Under the pieces are notes generated by a model. That model saw only the letters and a list, made by a program, of their open reading frames with translations. It was not told where the DNA came from and made no database searches. The position numbers and the translations under genes are program-made. From Owenia fusiformis (lineage: Eukaryota; Annelida; Polychaeta; Sabellida; Oweniidae), in the NCBI GenBank assembly GCA_903813345.2, contig CAIIXF020000002.1, forward strand, positions 26,176,455 to 26,240,454: a stretch of 64,000 nucleotides of DNA, given 5' to 3'. Numbering within the stretch: the stretch's first letter is position 1; each line of letters starts with the position of its first letter. Shown here one piece after another: positions 1 to 12,909 of the stretch.

Positions 1-465
1 TGTTATTTCCCCCGAATCAGCCACCTAATTGTAATGTTGTCAAAGGCTTGGTGGTTTCCATATTACACCTAGGGGTGGTGTAATTAGGAAGTTCATGATG
101 GATATTGGGCTTGGGGATATTTTGGCAAATGTAAACATTGTGAAATGAAGAACAGCCAACAAGATGATTTTGGAAAGGATTACAAAATGGTAAGCTGTCT
201 TTGGTTTGTGAAGCAATGTTACCGTATCTCTAAAATTGGATGAATTTCACTTATTGCAGAGCTGCTATTGAACTTTGCAAAACTGATAGTTGCAACTTAT
301 CTATCAAATACTGATCATGAAGAAGTTGACACTCTCCTTATGGCCGATGTCTATTACAGTGCTGCAGACAAGACAAAGGAGTTCAATGTTGAGAGAATTT
401 GTATTCAGTCTGATGATACAGAATGTTGCTTGCAAAGAAGGATGAGAGTTAAAAAGAGCTCTTAA
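1..465 (+). pseudogene. Degenerate transposon-like fragment
   Basis: The stretch from about 250 to 430 can be read as a short peptide with a pattern like D-H-E-E-V-D-T followed about 35 residues later by S-D-D-T-E. This resembles the HEEADT...DTDVLV blocks common in transposon-derived proteins of marine invertebrates. The reading frame is short, no start or stop context is convincing, and the flanks are AT-rich without further coding signal. A possible intron (donor near 189, acceptor near 260) precedes it. I cannot assign a family, and chance similarity is possible. Confidence 0.2.
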
Positions 466-1129
466 AGTTTCTTATGTCCTTCAAGGTTAGCATTCTAAAT
501 TACTATATGAATCTCAAAGTGCAATACCTATTTGAAGATATATCAAAGATGGGTGTCTTGAACCAGTACTCACAAACAAACCTTCATAGCAACATAAGAA
601 ACATATTATGTCCTTGGCAATTAGGAAATGTAAAATGGCAAAATGCACCGAATATTGCAAATACAAAGTTTCTAGTCAAGGGTGTATTGCTTCCTGTCCA
701 TATGGCAATAAACAACACAAGTGCACATCGTTGGACAATATTTAAGGATGAGTTTCTTAGAACTATAAAAATTATAACTTTAAAAATTATTTAGATATCT
801 TACATATCTGAATATATAGCTTGTGGTGTCATGAGCAACTTAGACCTTTAAAATGACTTGAATGCAGCTCTAACATAGAACCAGGGAGATTTGAAAAATC
901 AGGCTGTTGCTGGAACACATAATTGAATATATATGATCTAAAATATGTCAACTAATCACCATTCAACTAAAAATATAAACAACTATTGCTGAAAGTGAAA
1001 AAGTGGTCATTTTGCTCATTTATGTGTCATTTTTTGATTTTAGTGTGCTAATAAATGTGCTAAACTTTTGAAAAGTTTTAAGAATATTAACATGCAATAA
1101 TAACATTTGTGTTGTTTTTCTCATTTAAT

Positions 1130-2870
1130 GGTGGAGGGCAGATCTTAGACCTCTGATAAAAACATTCGTTGTCTTACATACATTTTCTTTAACTTAAATC
1201 AGAGAAGACAGATTTAATAAAAAGCACATATAAATCTATCATCAAAGAATTATAATTGTGGAAATATGCTACTGCTAAATGCAGAATGCTAAAAATGCCA
1301 AATTTTAGACACATGTAATCAAATGAAGGTTACATTAAATAATACATAGTATTGATAGAGAATAGCTACAATTTTGTTAAAGTTTATGTTATGAAATTAC
1401 TTTTTCATTTATATTATAAATGGGGCAGGGGAGACATGAAAGCCATAATATCAACATTGGTTGTCCAATATTCATTTTCTATATCCTAAATGGAAGAAGA
1501 CATGTACAAGAACAGATCTGACCAAGAATGCACCAACCAGTCAGCATAAAACTCAAGTCATAGGGACATATGTGTTATTGCTGAAAGTGAAAATGAAAAA
1601 AAGCCAAGTTTTGTCCTTAAATATCTCATTTCTAGGCATTATAATACTAATGAGGGTCCTGAAACATCAGAAAAAGATTAAATAATACATAGTAATACAT
1701 AGGTAATACATAGTATCGACATAGAATAGGTGCAACTTTGTAAAAGTTCATAATTTGAAGTTATTTTACTTTTTATTAATATTTCCGGTCATTTTTCCTA
1801 ATAAATGGGGTAGGGGAGATCTGAAAGCTCTACTATGAACATTGGTCATCCACTATACATTTTTTATATCTTAAATGAAAGATGACATCTACAAGAACAA
1901 CTTTGACTAAGAATGCAACAACCAGTCAGCATTAAACTCAAGATATAAGGACCTATATGTTATTGCTGAAAGCGAAAATGGTGAAAAAAGCCATGTTTTG
2001 TCCTTAAATGTCTCATTTCTAGGCTCTAGTTTATCAATAAAGATTCTGAAATATCTTAAAAACATTAAATAACACATAATATTGATATAGAATAGCTACA
2101 ACTTTATTAAACTTTATAGTTTCAAGTTATTTTATATTTTCATATTTTTCTTTAATTTTTCATGATAAATGGGGTAGGGGAGATCTGAAAGCTCTAATAT
2201 GACCATTGGTGGTCCACTATACATTTCCTATACCTTAAATGGAAGAAGACATCTACAAGAACAGATTTGATTAAAATTGCAACAACCAGTAAGCATAAAC
2301 TCAATGTATGAGGAACTATATGTTACTGCTGAAAGCTAAAATGACTTTAAAAAATGCCAAGTTTTGTCCTTAAATGTCTCATTTCTAGGCACTAATATAC
2401 CAATAAAGATTCTGAAATATCTGAAAAACATTAAATAATAAATAATATTGATATAGAATAGTTACAACATTGTTAAAGTTTATAAATTCAAGTTATTTTA
2501 TATTTTCATATGTTTCAGTAGTTTTTCATAATAAATGGGGTAGGGGAGATCTGAAAGCTCTAATATGACCATTGGTGGTCCAATATACATTTTTTGTATC
2601 TTAAATGGAAGAAGACATGTACAAGCACAGATTTAATCAAAATTGCAACAACCAGTCAACATTAAACTCAAGATATAAGGAACTATATGTTACTGCTGAA
2701 AGCGAAAATGATCAAAAATGCCAAATTTTGTCCTTAATTATCTTATTTCTAGACACTAGTACGCTAATGAAGGTCCTTAAACATCTGAAAAACATTAAAT
2801 AATACATAGTGTTAATATTAGTTAGCTAGAGTTTTGTTTGAGTTGAACATTTTGACTTTTTGTAGTTTCC
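1130..2870. repeat. Tandem satellite, ~365 bp unit, about 4-5 copies
   Basis: A landmark beginning TGGGG(C/T)AGGGGAGA occurs at about 1421, 1806, 2170 and 2536, giving spacings of 385, 364 and 366 bp. Each is followed by the same series of blocks (CATTGGTGGTCCA, ACATTTTC/TTATATCTTAAATGGAAGA, CAACCAGTCAGCAT, GTTATTGCTGAAAG, TTTTGTCCTTAAAT). A fifth, more diverged copy starts near 1130. Short ORFs here (for example at 1461 and 2605) are the same repeat read in one frame and are not genes. It lies upstream of the first visible SLC5 exon, so it may be intronic. Confidence 0.85.
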
Positions 2871-3358
2871 ATTTTTAGCCAATTTTTTTCTAAAAAATTC
2901 AAGGTATGTCTTCTTGGGACCAATATTTAGATATGTTCGCAAGAGTTCTATGCTTCGCAGGCGAAATCCCTTATGCAGGAAACCCTAATAGAATGAAAAA
3001 TACAGAGAAACTCCATCCAGCTCACAAAGTCATTTTCTGTACAATTCTCACACCTTCCACCCTGAGTAATTAGAACGGACCGTTTCAGTAAGAATCGTAC
3101 CAATGTCCTAATGGAATGGTGATTGTGCTAGCTTTACAGCAAGTTAACTGGGGCGTTTTAGAAGTTGTTCTTTATTTTAAAATCAAACCATTTACAGTAG
3201 AAAATTACCCCTTAAATAAACACACCTGTGTTCTATAGTCAATTGCGCAATACGCTGCCTAAGTACACTGTTGGCGTCTCTTTAAAGCATTCAAAATATG
3301 ATGTATACATGAAAGAAACATATGGGTTTAATATCATGTTCCTATTTATATTTTGTAG

Positions 3359-6300
3359 ATGCTAGGATATTTTGTGATGGATTTGTTCGGCTCCATGAAG
3401 GGAATGCCCGGGTTGTTTATTGTTACTGTGACGGCAGCTGCAATGAGGTAACTCTAATTCTATACTTTTTGGAAGTGTAAAAGTGTCCAGATTGATGTTT
3501 ACAGTGAATAAATAAAAGAAAAACGAACAAGGGAGGGGGGGGTGGTCAATAACTTTTGGTAATGCAAAGAAAATGCAGTGTGGGCATTAAGAGTCCATAC
3601 TGTAAGTCCTGGGCTCTGTGCATTGTTTGCTGAATCATACCATGAAGGTGTTGTTTCCAAATCTTTGCATGATCGCGCAGCGGGAATGCAAGCTTAAGGA
3701 AACAACGCCCGGGTGGAATGAAGCAGCTACAATGCATTGAGTCTTGGGCTTAAACTCTTTTCTCAGATTGCAAAATATTTTTTACAAAATCAACGTAAAG
3801 ATGAAAAATCACTAAAAACATATTTTCAATGAAACCTTTTGCAAGGGTCAAGTATTGGGAAAGCATCCATTGCAATCTCATCACCTTAACAAGCATTCAC
3901 AACAGATGCGTTATTGATTATTTCATGCACTGCTGTCATGTAAAAATACTGTGTTCGGATTGGCTGGAATCGGACACACCTTGCCTAGCCATGTGTGAAT
4001 TTTAAATAATGCATGCATATATTTTTAAAGTGATAGAGATTCGGGAGACATTATGCAATTAGTCATAAGATGGGTCAAAATGAATCTCCAGGCGTTTCTA
4101 AATAAAAGCGGTTAAGTACGACGAAGTTGCTTTTTAACACGCATACTACGTTAAGTAACATAACGCATCTATAGTTTTCCAGCAACTTATCTAACATAGC
4201 AATAATTATTTTATCTTCAAGCACGATGTCATCTGGACAGAACGCACTCGCTGCTGTGTATTTGGAAGATGTATCAAAACCTATTTATAAAGCTGTACAC
4301 AAGAAGTCAATGACAGAGAGATTTGCTACTAACATTACCAAATGTTTTGGTAAGAATTCCTGTTTAGCAAAGGAGAGTAACGTCTGTAAGGGATTTCGCT
4401 TACAAACTCGCTTTCCAAAAGTCTTTATAATCATAAGCTCTGTTCATGGAACATTTATTGAACTAAAGGGATAAGAAGGAATAAAGAGAGTAAAATAGTT
4501 TTTTTCAATCCTAAAATGTTGAAATAAATAATTAAAACTGGAGTACCGAATCAAATATGTGTCGAAGTTATCAGAGATTTTAGATATGTCCAATTCAAGA
4601 GAATCGAAAAGATTACTCCCCCCTATTAATTAATTATGAAACCTCGAAACTGGACGATTATTCGGATGTAAAGTCAACCCCATTCACCTTATGTTTTCTT
4701 CGCATCTCAAATTTTTGTCACAAGTTTAAGATGGCGAAACATTTTAATTAATATTCGAATTGCTAGGTAATCTTGAAAATCAGACTTATTCTAAAATAAT
4801 GTCAGCGCTATTGTCGAAAGCAACATTTATGGTAAATTGTGATAAGTTTTCGAAACTCGTCTCTATAGTCTTTAAAACACATTTGATATCAGGGACTTGA
4901 AATGACAGGATCTGTTAAATATCTGCAAACAGAGAGAATGAAAATGTTTGCTAATTTTAGGTGCATTCTTTGGAATCGCAACAATAGCAGTTACCTTCAT
5001 ACTAGCAGAGGCAAAGGACACAATTATAGTTATATATTATAAACTATCTGGTATTCTTGGGGGACCTATTTTCGGAATGTTTACGATTGGTATACTATTT
5101 CCTTGTGCTAATACGTGGGTAGGTATATATCTAGCAACTGATATATAAAAATTTCCCTTAAATATATATTTAATTATTCATCAATAAAAATTCCACATCC
5201 AAACAGTATTCCAATTGCTAGTTTGTTGTGAAATGGTTCATGAGACACATAGTGTGTAGGCAATTCTGATACTTTAGAATAAGACTGTCAGACACACAGC
5301 GATAAACAATTAGCACTTTTAATTTAAAACTTCTGTTAATAATTGGCAATTTATCACAAAATGTCACGCTCCTCGATTTGACCTTTGTTACAACAATACC
5401 AACAATTTTGAAATCAAAAATGTAGTAAACAAATAAGGGGATTCAAATGACCCCCCACCCCAAGTGCGACTTAGTATTATAACAAAAGGTTGCAAGCCAA
5501 TCATCTTGAAACTTAATACATTCCCCGAACACTAATATTATTGATGTAATATCGCAAGAATTAAGCTTCCGCTTGATTGGCTGATTTCATTGTTACTATG
5601 GTACCCCGACGTGACATCACCAAGGACTTTAATTTTGCAAGATAAATAAAACTCTTCTCGAATTAAATAAAACTATTAAATATTAAGTTACATGTATTAT
5701 CAATTATTTGTTTTCTTAGAAAGTGTTCAATCAAGCATTACGAATAAACGAACACACAGATAACAGCTGTCTTCGTTCCATTTTATAATCTAAAGACAAT
5801 TGACCTAAAACACATCCCAAAAATTGAAATATTGAACAATTCTAATAATTTTCCGCCTAAATCGAATCAATCAATCCATTTTAGGGGGTTGCAAGTGGTC
5901 TCTTTTCAAGTCTTGGAATCCTAATTTGGATTAATACGGGCGTTCTGATGTTTAAGATTGGTCCAAAAAACTTGCCAACTGATATTTCGGGCTGTACAAA
6001 TACAACAAAGTACTCTAACACAACAACAACAACAACAACATCAGAGTATGCCAAAATAGCTTCATTGGGAAATAATGGAACGACACCAGCTTATCTTTTC
6101 AACACTTCGCACTTAGATGTCACAAATGTGACGTCTGAGTTAGGATGGAAGGATGAGTATGGGAGTATTTATAAGAGGCGATGAGGACATACTGTCAAAT
6201 TGTTAATATAAATGCATTTGCTCTGATACATGAACCACTAGATTTAAAATGATATTAGAGGCTGTAAAATTAGCCATTAAGGTACCGGAGTGATAAATAC

Positions 6301-7803
6301 AGAATACCATATTACAATACCAATATAAGTATTCAAAAATAAATCATGGTCTAGGATTACAATTATAGTGGTTGTCTGGTGATAAGGAGAGACGTTATAT
6401 ATTCATGGTTTATACATTTCATATCAAAGTATTTTTTGTATATAGATGACATTGTTTCTATCGTGTGGTTTATTTCTTTATACTGACATACGACTGGTCA
6501 TGGTTTATGATTTATTAGAAAAACTAGTTTTACTGACTTGTAGGTCTGGTATATTCTACTTGTATAATGTATCGTATGTTTGGTATACGCTGATTGCGTT
6601 GATTGTCACGTTTGCTGTTGGTCTTCCTGTAAGCCTAGTTGCTTCCTCTATAACAGGTAAGAGAAGGGCTTATTTTTATAAATGCTTCGTGCACAAGCGC
6701 CCTTTCAAACATCTATAAATGCTTCGTGCACAATGTAATGTCATTGTGTTTAACTACCTTAACTTTGATATACTATTTGTGTCGTGTCATGGCCCGATGA
6801 GCCAATCAGGTTATAGAAATAAATTCACTTCGTAAATCCCGCATGGTTTGGTCTTGTCTACTAAATGTTATACACAAGCGCCCTTTCAAACATCTATAAA
6901 TGCTTCGTGCACAAGCGCCTTATCAAACATCTATAGATGCTTCGTGCACAAGCGCCCTTTCAAACATCTATAAATGCTTCGTGCACAAGCGCCCTTTCAA
7001 ACATCTATAAATGTTTCGTGCACAAGCGCCTTATCAAGCAATAAGACAGATAACGCACGCCGATTTGGTTTGTGAATGACAAACGTATCTTTTACAGGGA
7101 AATATAAGAGAGAGGACGTGGACAAGAGACTTTATTGGCCAGTATATGAAACAATCCGTCGTTGTCTTCCTGAATGTTGTCAAAGAAAGAAATCGGTGGT
7201 AATGTTTTCGCTATTAATGCTCCTGCGACTTTCTATTCTGTGATTTGCAGATGCAATTTTACATGAAGACTTCAAATATGATTTCCCTTAAACTAAATCT
7301 TGAATACTTAATGAAGTAAATCAAGGTTATCTCCACTCGCATCTTGTACATTGGCATATATGCATGTGTGCTTTCCCCCTTTGAGAATAATCAGTGCTGG
7401 TATGGTATGCTGGTGTGTGCTGGTACTGAGTCGCATGTACGCGAGTCGAGTGGAATAAATCATCTTTAAATATCAGCTTATTTTAATTTTAATACTTTTC
7501 GGTGAAAATGTTATATGGCTTCCGAACCATGTTGATGGATTTATCTCACTGAACATCATCACAATACGTTTCGGTCCAATGAGATAAACTACAGTATACA
7601 TTGTATATATAAATAAATTCTCACATGGTGATCTCTTTGAAGGCTAAATTCTACAGTTATATTTTTAGGGAAAAGTCGAATCAGTTTCTACAACTGTTAT
7701 AATTGGTTATAATGGAAGTCATCGAAATAATGGAAGTTGTCCAGAGGCACAATGTACAGATGGAACAAACAATACAGGGATAACTGATTTCACTCAACTG
7801 TGA
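3359..7803 (+). CDS. Sodium-coupled monocarboxylate transporter-like protein (SLC5 family), C-terminal 331 residues
   Basis: Seven in-frame exons at 3359-3447, 4222-4349, 4961-5118, 5885-6156, 6544-6656, 7098-7198 and 7669-7803 (stop TGA), all with GT-AG introns and matching phases. The product reads like the second half of SLC5A8/SLC5A12: YFVMD..GSMKGMPGLF, then MSSGQNALAAV.LED (family: the STVSS.INALAAVT.ED region), a GPIFGMF.IGILFP helix, an extracellular Thr/Asn-rich loop with several N-glycosylation sequons, a last membrane helix (residues encoded at 6575-6656) and a cytosolic tail. The family imports lactate, pyruvate and short-chain fatty acids with sodium across the plasma membrane. 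The tail ends F-T-Q-L, a class I PDZ-type ending. About 280 N-terminal residues are missing, their exons lying upstream of the window or hidden before 3359. Other SLC5 members are possible. Confidence 0.9.
6693..7038 (+). repeat. 37 bp minisatellite in an SLC5 intron
   Basis: The unit ACAAGCGCCCTTTCAAACAT...CTTCGTGC is 37 bp. One copy starts at 6693. A perfectly phased array of copies starts at 6874, 6911, 6948, 6985 and 7022 (the last truncated). Alternate copies differ by CCCTTTC versus CCTTATC. It lies in the intron between the exons at 6544-6656 and 7098-7198, ending about 60 bp before the next exon. Confidence 0.9.
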
Positions 7804-8264
7804 AAACGAAAAGGGATAAATGTGCCACGAAATGTAGCTTTTAAGTTACACAGAAGGCTACAATTAGCATAGCTTCCATTTAGACAATTCTCCGTGTGTC
7901 CAATTTGTATTCAGGCCAAATTATACTACCGAATAATTTGAAGAGAATGGTATACAGCTTCCAAAATCTAGATTTGAGCATTTTTCAAAATTTGAGGAAA
8001 GTTCTTCTTGCGCACATAACATATTCGAGAATAGAATTATGACATATTTTCTTACCGCTCACGTTTTCACATTCAAACTTGTATCGTGCCTTAAATAGAT
8101 TCTAAATTGAGTTTTTATCAGGTTAATACTATAAACTAACATGCTTCATCAATCCAGTATTTGTTAAAAATACGAAATATATATATCATCAAAAGTGGTG
8201 TGTAACATTGCTCATTTTGAGTAAAAAGCCCTGCCTTTGAATGTATAATGTATGCATATAGAGC

Positions 8265-8270
8265 AATAAA
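8265..8270 (+). promoter_or_regulatory. Possible polyadenylation signal of the SLC5-like gene
   Basis: AATAAA occurs 465 bp after the transporter stop codon and 50 bp before the convergent stop codon of the MAM/C-type lectin gene. It is the only good signal seen just before the converging gene. Position is the only support. Confidence 0.35.
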
Positions 8271-8320
8271 TGAGACGCACCGAGGGTCCAATTGTATCTA
8301 TTTTACTTAATTTTGACTCT

Positions 8321-11300
8321 CTACACAGAAATTTCGCATATAAATGGATGTTTTGAAAAGCACTCGACGTCTCCCCAAGCCCAATTGTTAGCTGGATATT
8401 CCATCAACATACAGTGTTGCTCATTAGCAACGTTGTTAGGCTGTCCAGGATGCCAGTTTGTGTAAGAGAATCGATTCAAAGTGGGTGTATTGAGCCACTT
8501 CCATACGCCCCATTTGTCATCGTCATTGCCACTTGTCCACCAACCTTCTCTCGAGGCAAACTCTAATGCTAAAAAGACAATTCAAAATGAACATTTAGTT
8601 AGCTGATTCCAAATATTTGTGGACGTTAGATTGATATTGAAATGCCAAATCAATAAGAAACTGCATGTATAACGGCGAGATATATTTATTTCATTCATAC
8701 AGTCGTATTGGTCTGAGCAGGACGAGCATAGTGAATTTTAAAAAGAGAAAAGTGCATATCTATACCTTTATTATTTTTTGTCACATTCACTAAGAAATCG
8801 TGTCTCTCTTTAGAGTTCACTTCCACGAGGTGAGATTTGGCGCCATATTTCTTACAATGCAACACACTCTCGGGCCACGTCATTGCAGTGGGCACGAACA
8901 CAAAACAGGACGAACTTCCGTCTGTAGCAGGAATACTGCCAGCGGGACATCTTTTAATTCCTAATTGAAGAGATTGATCTTCATTTTCATATTCAACAAT
9001 GCATTTTCAAACTTAACTCGGTAATTGTTCTAGGTTCGAGAATTCACCTTGAAGAAATCAGAAAGAGATGAAAATAGCAAATAACTCTATTTTAACAGAA
9101 AAATACAATTCATGTATCATTTACCTTGACATGGTCTATTAGTGATGTAAATATCATCAATCGCTATCTGCGAATTTGTTTGTCGGCTATACCTATAATT
9201 GCCGGATATATACTGATATGATATTGCTTGCCCTTCAAACACAATCTGAAAGGAATTAAAGTATTTATTCACATCATGTACATAACTAAGAAACACGGGC
9301 GTATCCAGGAACAAGCAAGGGGGACTCAAATTTGAACTGTGAAAATAATTCCGCAAAATTCCCCCAAAAGTTTGGGGCCCTAAAATCAAGAGGTTTGCCC
9401 AAATTTTGAAACTTTAAGACCCACTTTTTGATAATTTAGCCTAAAATTAAAGAATAAGACCTCAAAGGGTCCATTATGCCCAAAAACGTTCATTAATCGA
9501 GCCCCTTTTGTGGGCCAATTTCTTTTTTCTGTGCCTACCCAGGGGAGGAGGGCGCCACCCCATTGATTCCCAAGTGCACTCTATACATCAGCGATACTCT
9601 TTCGTTTTCAAGTAGCATGATAGTTACGTACAAATGTTATCCAATTAATACACATTGACACATCGCCCATCTAAAAATTATTCTCAAAAGGACGACATTG
9701 TATAACTGAGTGTTTAACTGTTACAATATTCCAAAATGTGAATTAGGTACTATAAAAATTGAATAAAATCATTTTTACCCCGTTGAATGTGAACATGTTA
9801 ACCATTGCATTACCATTATTTTAAGTTGCATGCTTCAATCCTCTATAATTATTAACGACAGTGCATATGTCCTGTTTTTCAAAATTACCTCAAAAGGTCT
9901 TCTACTATACTCCGAAGTTATAGTGACCTCGCCAAGTCTCCATGTATCACCCTGGTCTCCTTTCTTGCTATATATTGGGTACCCCAATCCATTCTTAACC
10001 TAAAAAAACAATAAACGGAATATTTTATGTACAACTAGTATATTCCCGAACCTATATTCGAAGACGCGTCACTGTCGGAAAGTTAATGCATCAAAAGAAT
10101 AATAGTGTCACTTTGAAATATGTTACCTTTGCGTAAACGTTGAATGTCTGCTGCTCGGAACCATACATGTGATACCAAAATTGAATGCAGTACCTATAAT
10201 AATAACGCATCTGTCGAGTCACGTATTGGTTAATAGCCTCACGTTATGACGCTCTTTACGATGCCTAAAACCCAAGAACTGACGACCGCGTGAGTCGAAG
10301 TCTAGGAGTACTGAAACTACTTAAATTGTTCTTATATCGATATGTGATACTTGTAACTTGTGAATAGCGATTACTGATATATTTAGTGCTTTGGCGTATT
10401 TGTATTACGTCAGAGTGCGTCATGTGTACAACTATAGCTGCACCAACTGGCGGTTTGTCAATTTTCAAATCATTATTTATTTGATTATACATTTAAAAAA
10501 ATGCAGGAAAATGAAACGATATTTACGAGTACTATACATACCCTGTTTTGGACGTGGGTATCGTAGGAGTCTGCAGCATTGCCGCTCTTAATCTAGAAGA
10601 TCTATATTTAAGAGCTTCAGCCTCAGTGTCGATGAACATATACGTACCTAAATGTATTTTATAACGATCATTTAAACTAAATTATAACGTGAGCTTCAAC
10701 ACAGAAAAACCGGTCCTATCACAAATATTAAAATGTGCTATAGAGCCAAAAATGTGCCCAAGATTAAGGGGATCACTGTGATAAATTCAATTCCGTCTTT
10801 TTGGACTAATCTTCAAGGAAAGATTGAACAAAAATCAAAATATTGCAAACAAATCTGTGATGATACCCCTTTTCCCGTGCCTTGACTCAAATAAGAGAGT
10901 CAAGTTATATGAATAAGATTCTATAAGATAATAGAAAATGCATGTCATGTTTTGGCCTTACAACATTACAAATGAAAGATCTTAACACGTAAAAGCAAAT
11001 GTCTAGACTATGCGTTTCGAAGCTGTATTCTTATTATTGAAACTGCGGTCTCTTTGTTCTAGACTGTGGTTTAAGCATTCTAAAATCTATAGTAATGTTA
11101 GATAAACCATGCAAGCTGAACTACTTTTTAAGGTCTGAACTTTGTCATCGTATATAAATTTCATATTTCACCTTTTTTGTTACCCATCGTATGGTCGGCA
11201 TCGGGTCCTGAATTTGCCGTGGTGCTTTTCCCTTTCCTTCGGACAAAGTTGGCTTGTCCTCCACCATACTTTGTCATGTTACCGTCGGCATCATCATCGA

Positions 11301-12735
11301 AATTGAACGTATACGTTTTAGTCGGGCCATTGTCTGTAAATATGGATATGTGTCATTGGAACAAAATACAAAGTCTCCTTTATAGTAAACGCATATGCCA
11401 CTTAAAAGTCAAATTAATAAGCTGAAAGATTGATGTCAACAGTCAGATTGTGGTAAGAAATGTTTCCAAACAGAAATGGGCTTATTTTAGAAAATATATT
11501 TTAATTTTACTTGTACTCAAAGCTACCTACTACTTATTTCATTGGGGATGCAGCCTATGCATTCTAGTCTCTCATAATGAATAAATATGACGAAGTTTAT
11601 TTGAAAGGTCTATTACATAAATAAACATATTACAAAATCCAAATTACAAAATTAGTACATGTAAAACTCTGGACTTATGCTCATCGCAAACCAAAATTAT
11701 TCTTGTTTACAGGCCTTTATTACTCTTTACTTAGTTTACCTTTTACTTTAAAACTATACAGTAATTCATCTTGTACGATATTCAGAAGATTCACAAGATA
11801 AAGTTTCATATTTACTTTTAATCTCCCGTAATTTGAATACAATTTGGCCGATTTTTTTGAACACATAGTACATGGCATTGAATCCAGCTGGCTATTATCC
11901 TTTTAATATGAAAGAGTTTGATGAAAAGCCTTATTCAATCGGTCCACTCCCAGACGGTGACCTGGTATTTTGCAAATTGTTTTAAAAGTATGCTAGGTTA
12001 TACTGTACCTCCATCTATGATTTCATCCACGGGTTTCGTAATGTTTATCGTCTGATAGCATTGCTGTAAATCTTGCGCTGTGTTAGTTAGCTGGTCTGAT
12101 GTTTTCTCTAAGTTTTCTGTCAATGCTTTAATAGTATCTTCAAATGATTTCTTCTCAGAATTCCATCCATTCTCCCTTTCGCCACCCTCTCTCTCTAAAT
12201 TCTCTTTTTCTCGAGTAATTCGACGAATTTCTTCTTGCTTCTCTTCAATTTCTTGTTGAGATATTCTCAATCTTTGTTCAACTGTCTGTATTCTTGATGT
12301 AAGGACTCTATTGACATCGACCACAGTGTTCACCCTCTCTTCTGTTCTCGCTATTCTTGAATTCGCTTCTTTGATGGCATTGTCCAATCCGCCGATTGAC
12401 CCAGCTGTAGAGGACAAAGCGGAATCAATCTGATCCAAACGACCATCGGTAGTGTTTCTATGTCGACTTGCATCAATAACCTGGTCCTTCATCTCAATTA
12501 GGCGTTCCATTACGACCACCTTTGTATCAGCAAGATCCTTCTCGATAGAATCACATTTTCTGCATTTTCCAAGGGCTTGTTCACTGTCTCCATTACCCGT
12601 ACCTCTCTTGTCACATTGACCTTTATGACCAAGTTCGATGAAATAACTACATCTTCCATCTGTAAAAGCGCATCCAGTTGGAATCGATTGAGAAAAGACT
12701 GATCCCAAAAGTCCGAAAAAGATGAGAGCTCTCAT
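8321..12735 (-). CDS. Secreted coiled-coil, MAM and C-type lectin domain protein (574 aa)
   Basis: Eight exons, all phases agreeing: 12735-12009, 11333-11184, 10647-10542, 10193-10127, 9999-9889, 9245-9125, 8960-8766, 8568-8321 (stop TAG). The ATG at 12735 is preferred over one at 12834 because it opens directly on a signal peptide (MRALIFFGLLGSVFSQ) and sits about 60 bp after a TATA box. A short six-cysteine region follows, then a heptad-rich coiled coil (about residues 60-230), a MAM domain (about 243-427) with YMFIDTEAEA, C-I-QFWYHMYG and IAIDDIYI, and a C-type lectin domain (about 428-574) with six cysteines, W-H-P-G-Q-P-N and W-G-D-V-E-C. The first MAM cysteine pair is missing. The ligand motif is QPN, neither EPN nor QPD. 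Likely an oligomeric extracellular lectin; sugar specificity cannot be told. Confidence 0.9.
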
Positions 12736-12789
12736 CTCGTCTTTCAAATCGGTAAATAATAGGAATAGTTTGTCTATTGTTATGTTCCA

Positions 12790-12797
12790 TTTATATA
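12790..12797 (-). promoter_or_regulatory. TATA box of the MAM/C-type lectin gene
   Basis: On the minus strand TATATAAA lies about 55-60 bp before the ATG at 12735, so a start site near 12765 with a ~30 nt leader is expected. No splice site separates it from the ATG. Placement relative to the chosen ATG is the support. Confidence 0.5.
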
Positions 12798-12909
12798 TGC
12801 AAATTGTACAGTTTATCGCATTCGATCTGTCCAATCAACGTGCGATAAACCTTCCTGTTTGGCATCACGTGACTATTTTGATTCAATTCGATGAAAAGTT
12901 CGTATAATC

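Noticed and set aside
12736-12834. Upstream start (33 extra residues) for the MAM/C-type lectin protein
   Set aside because: It would bury the signal peptide, and it overlaps the TATA box region.
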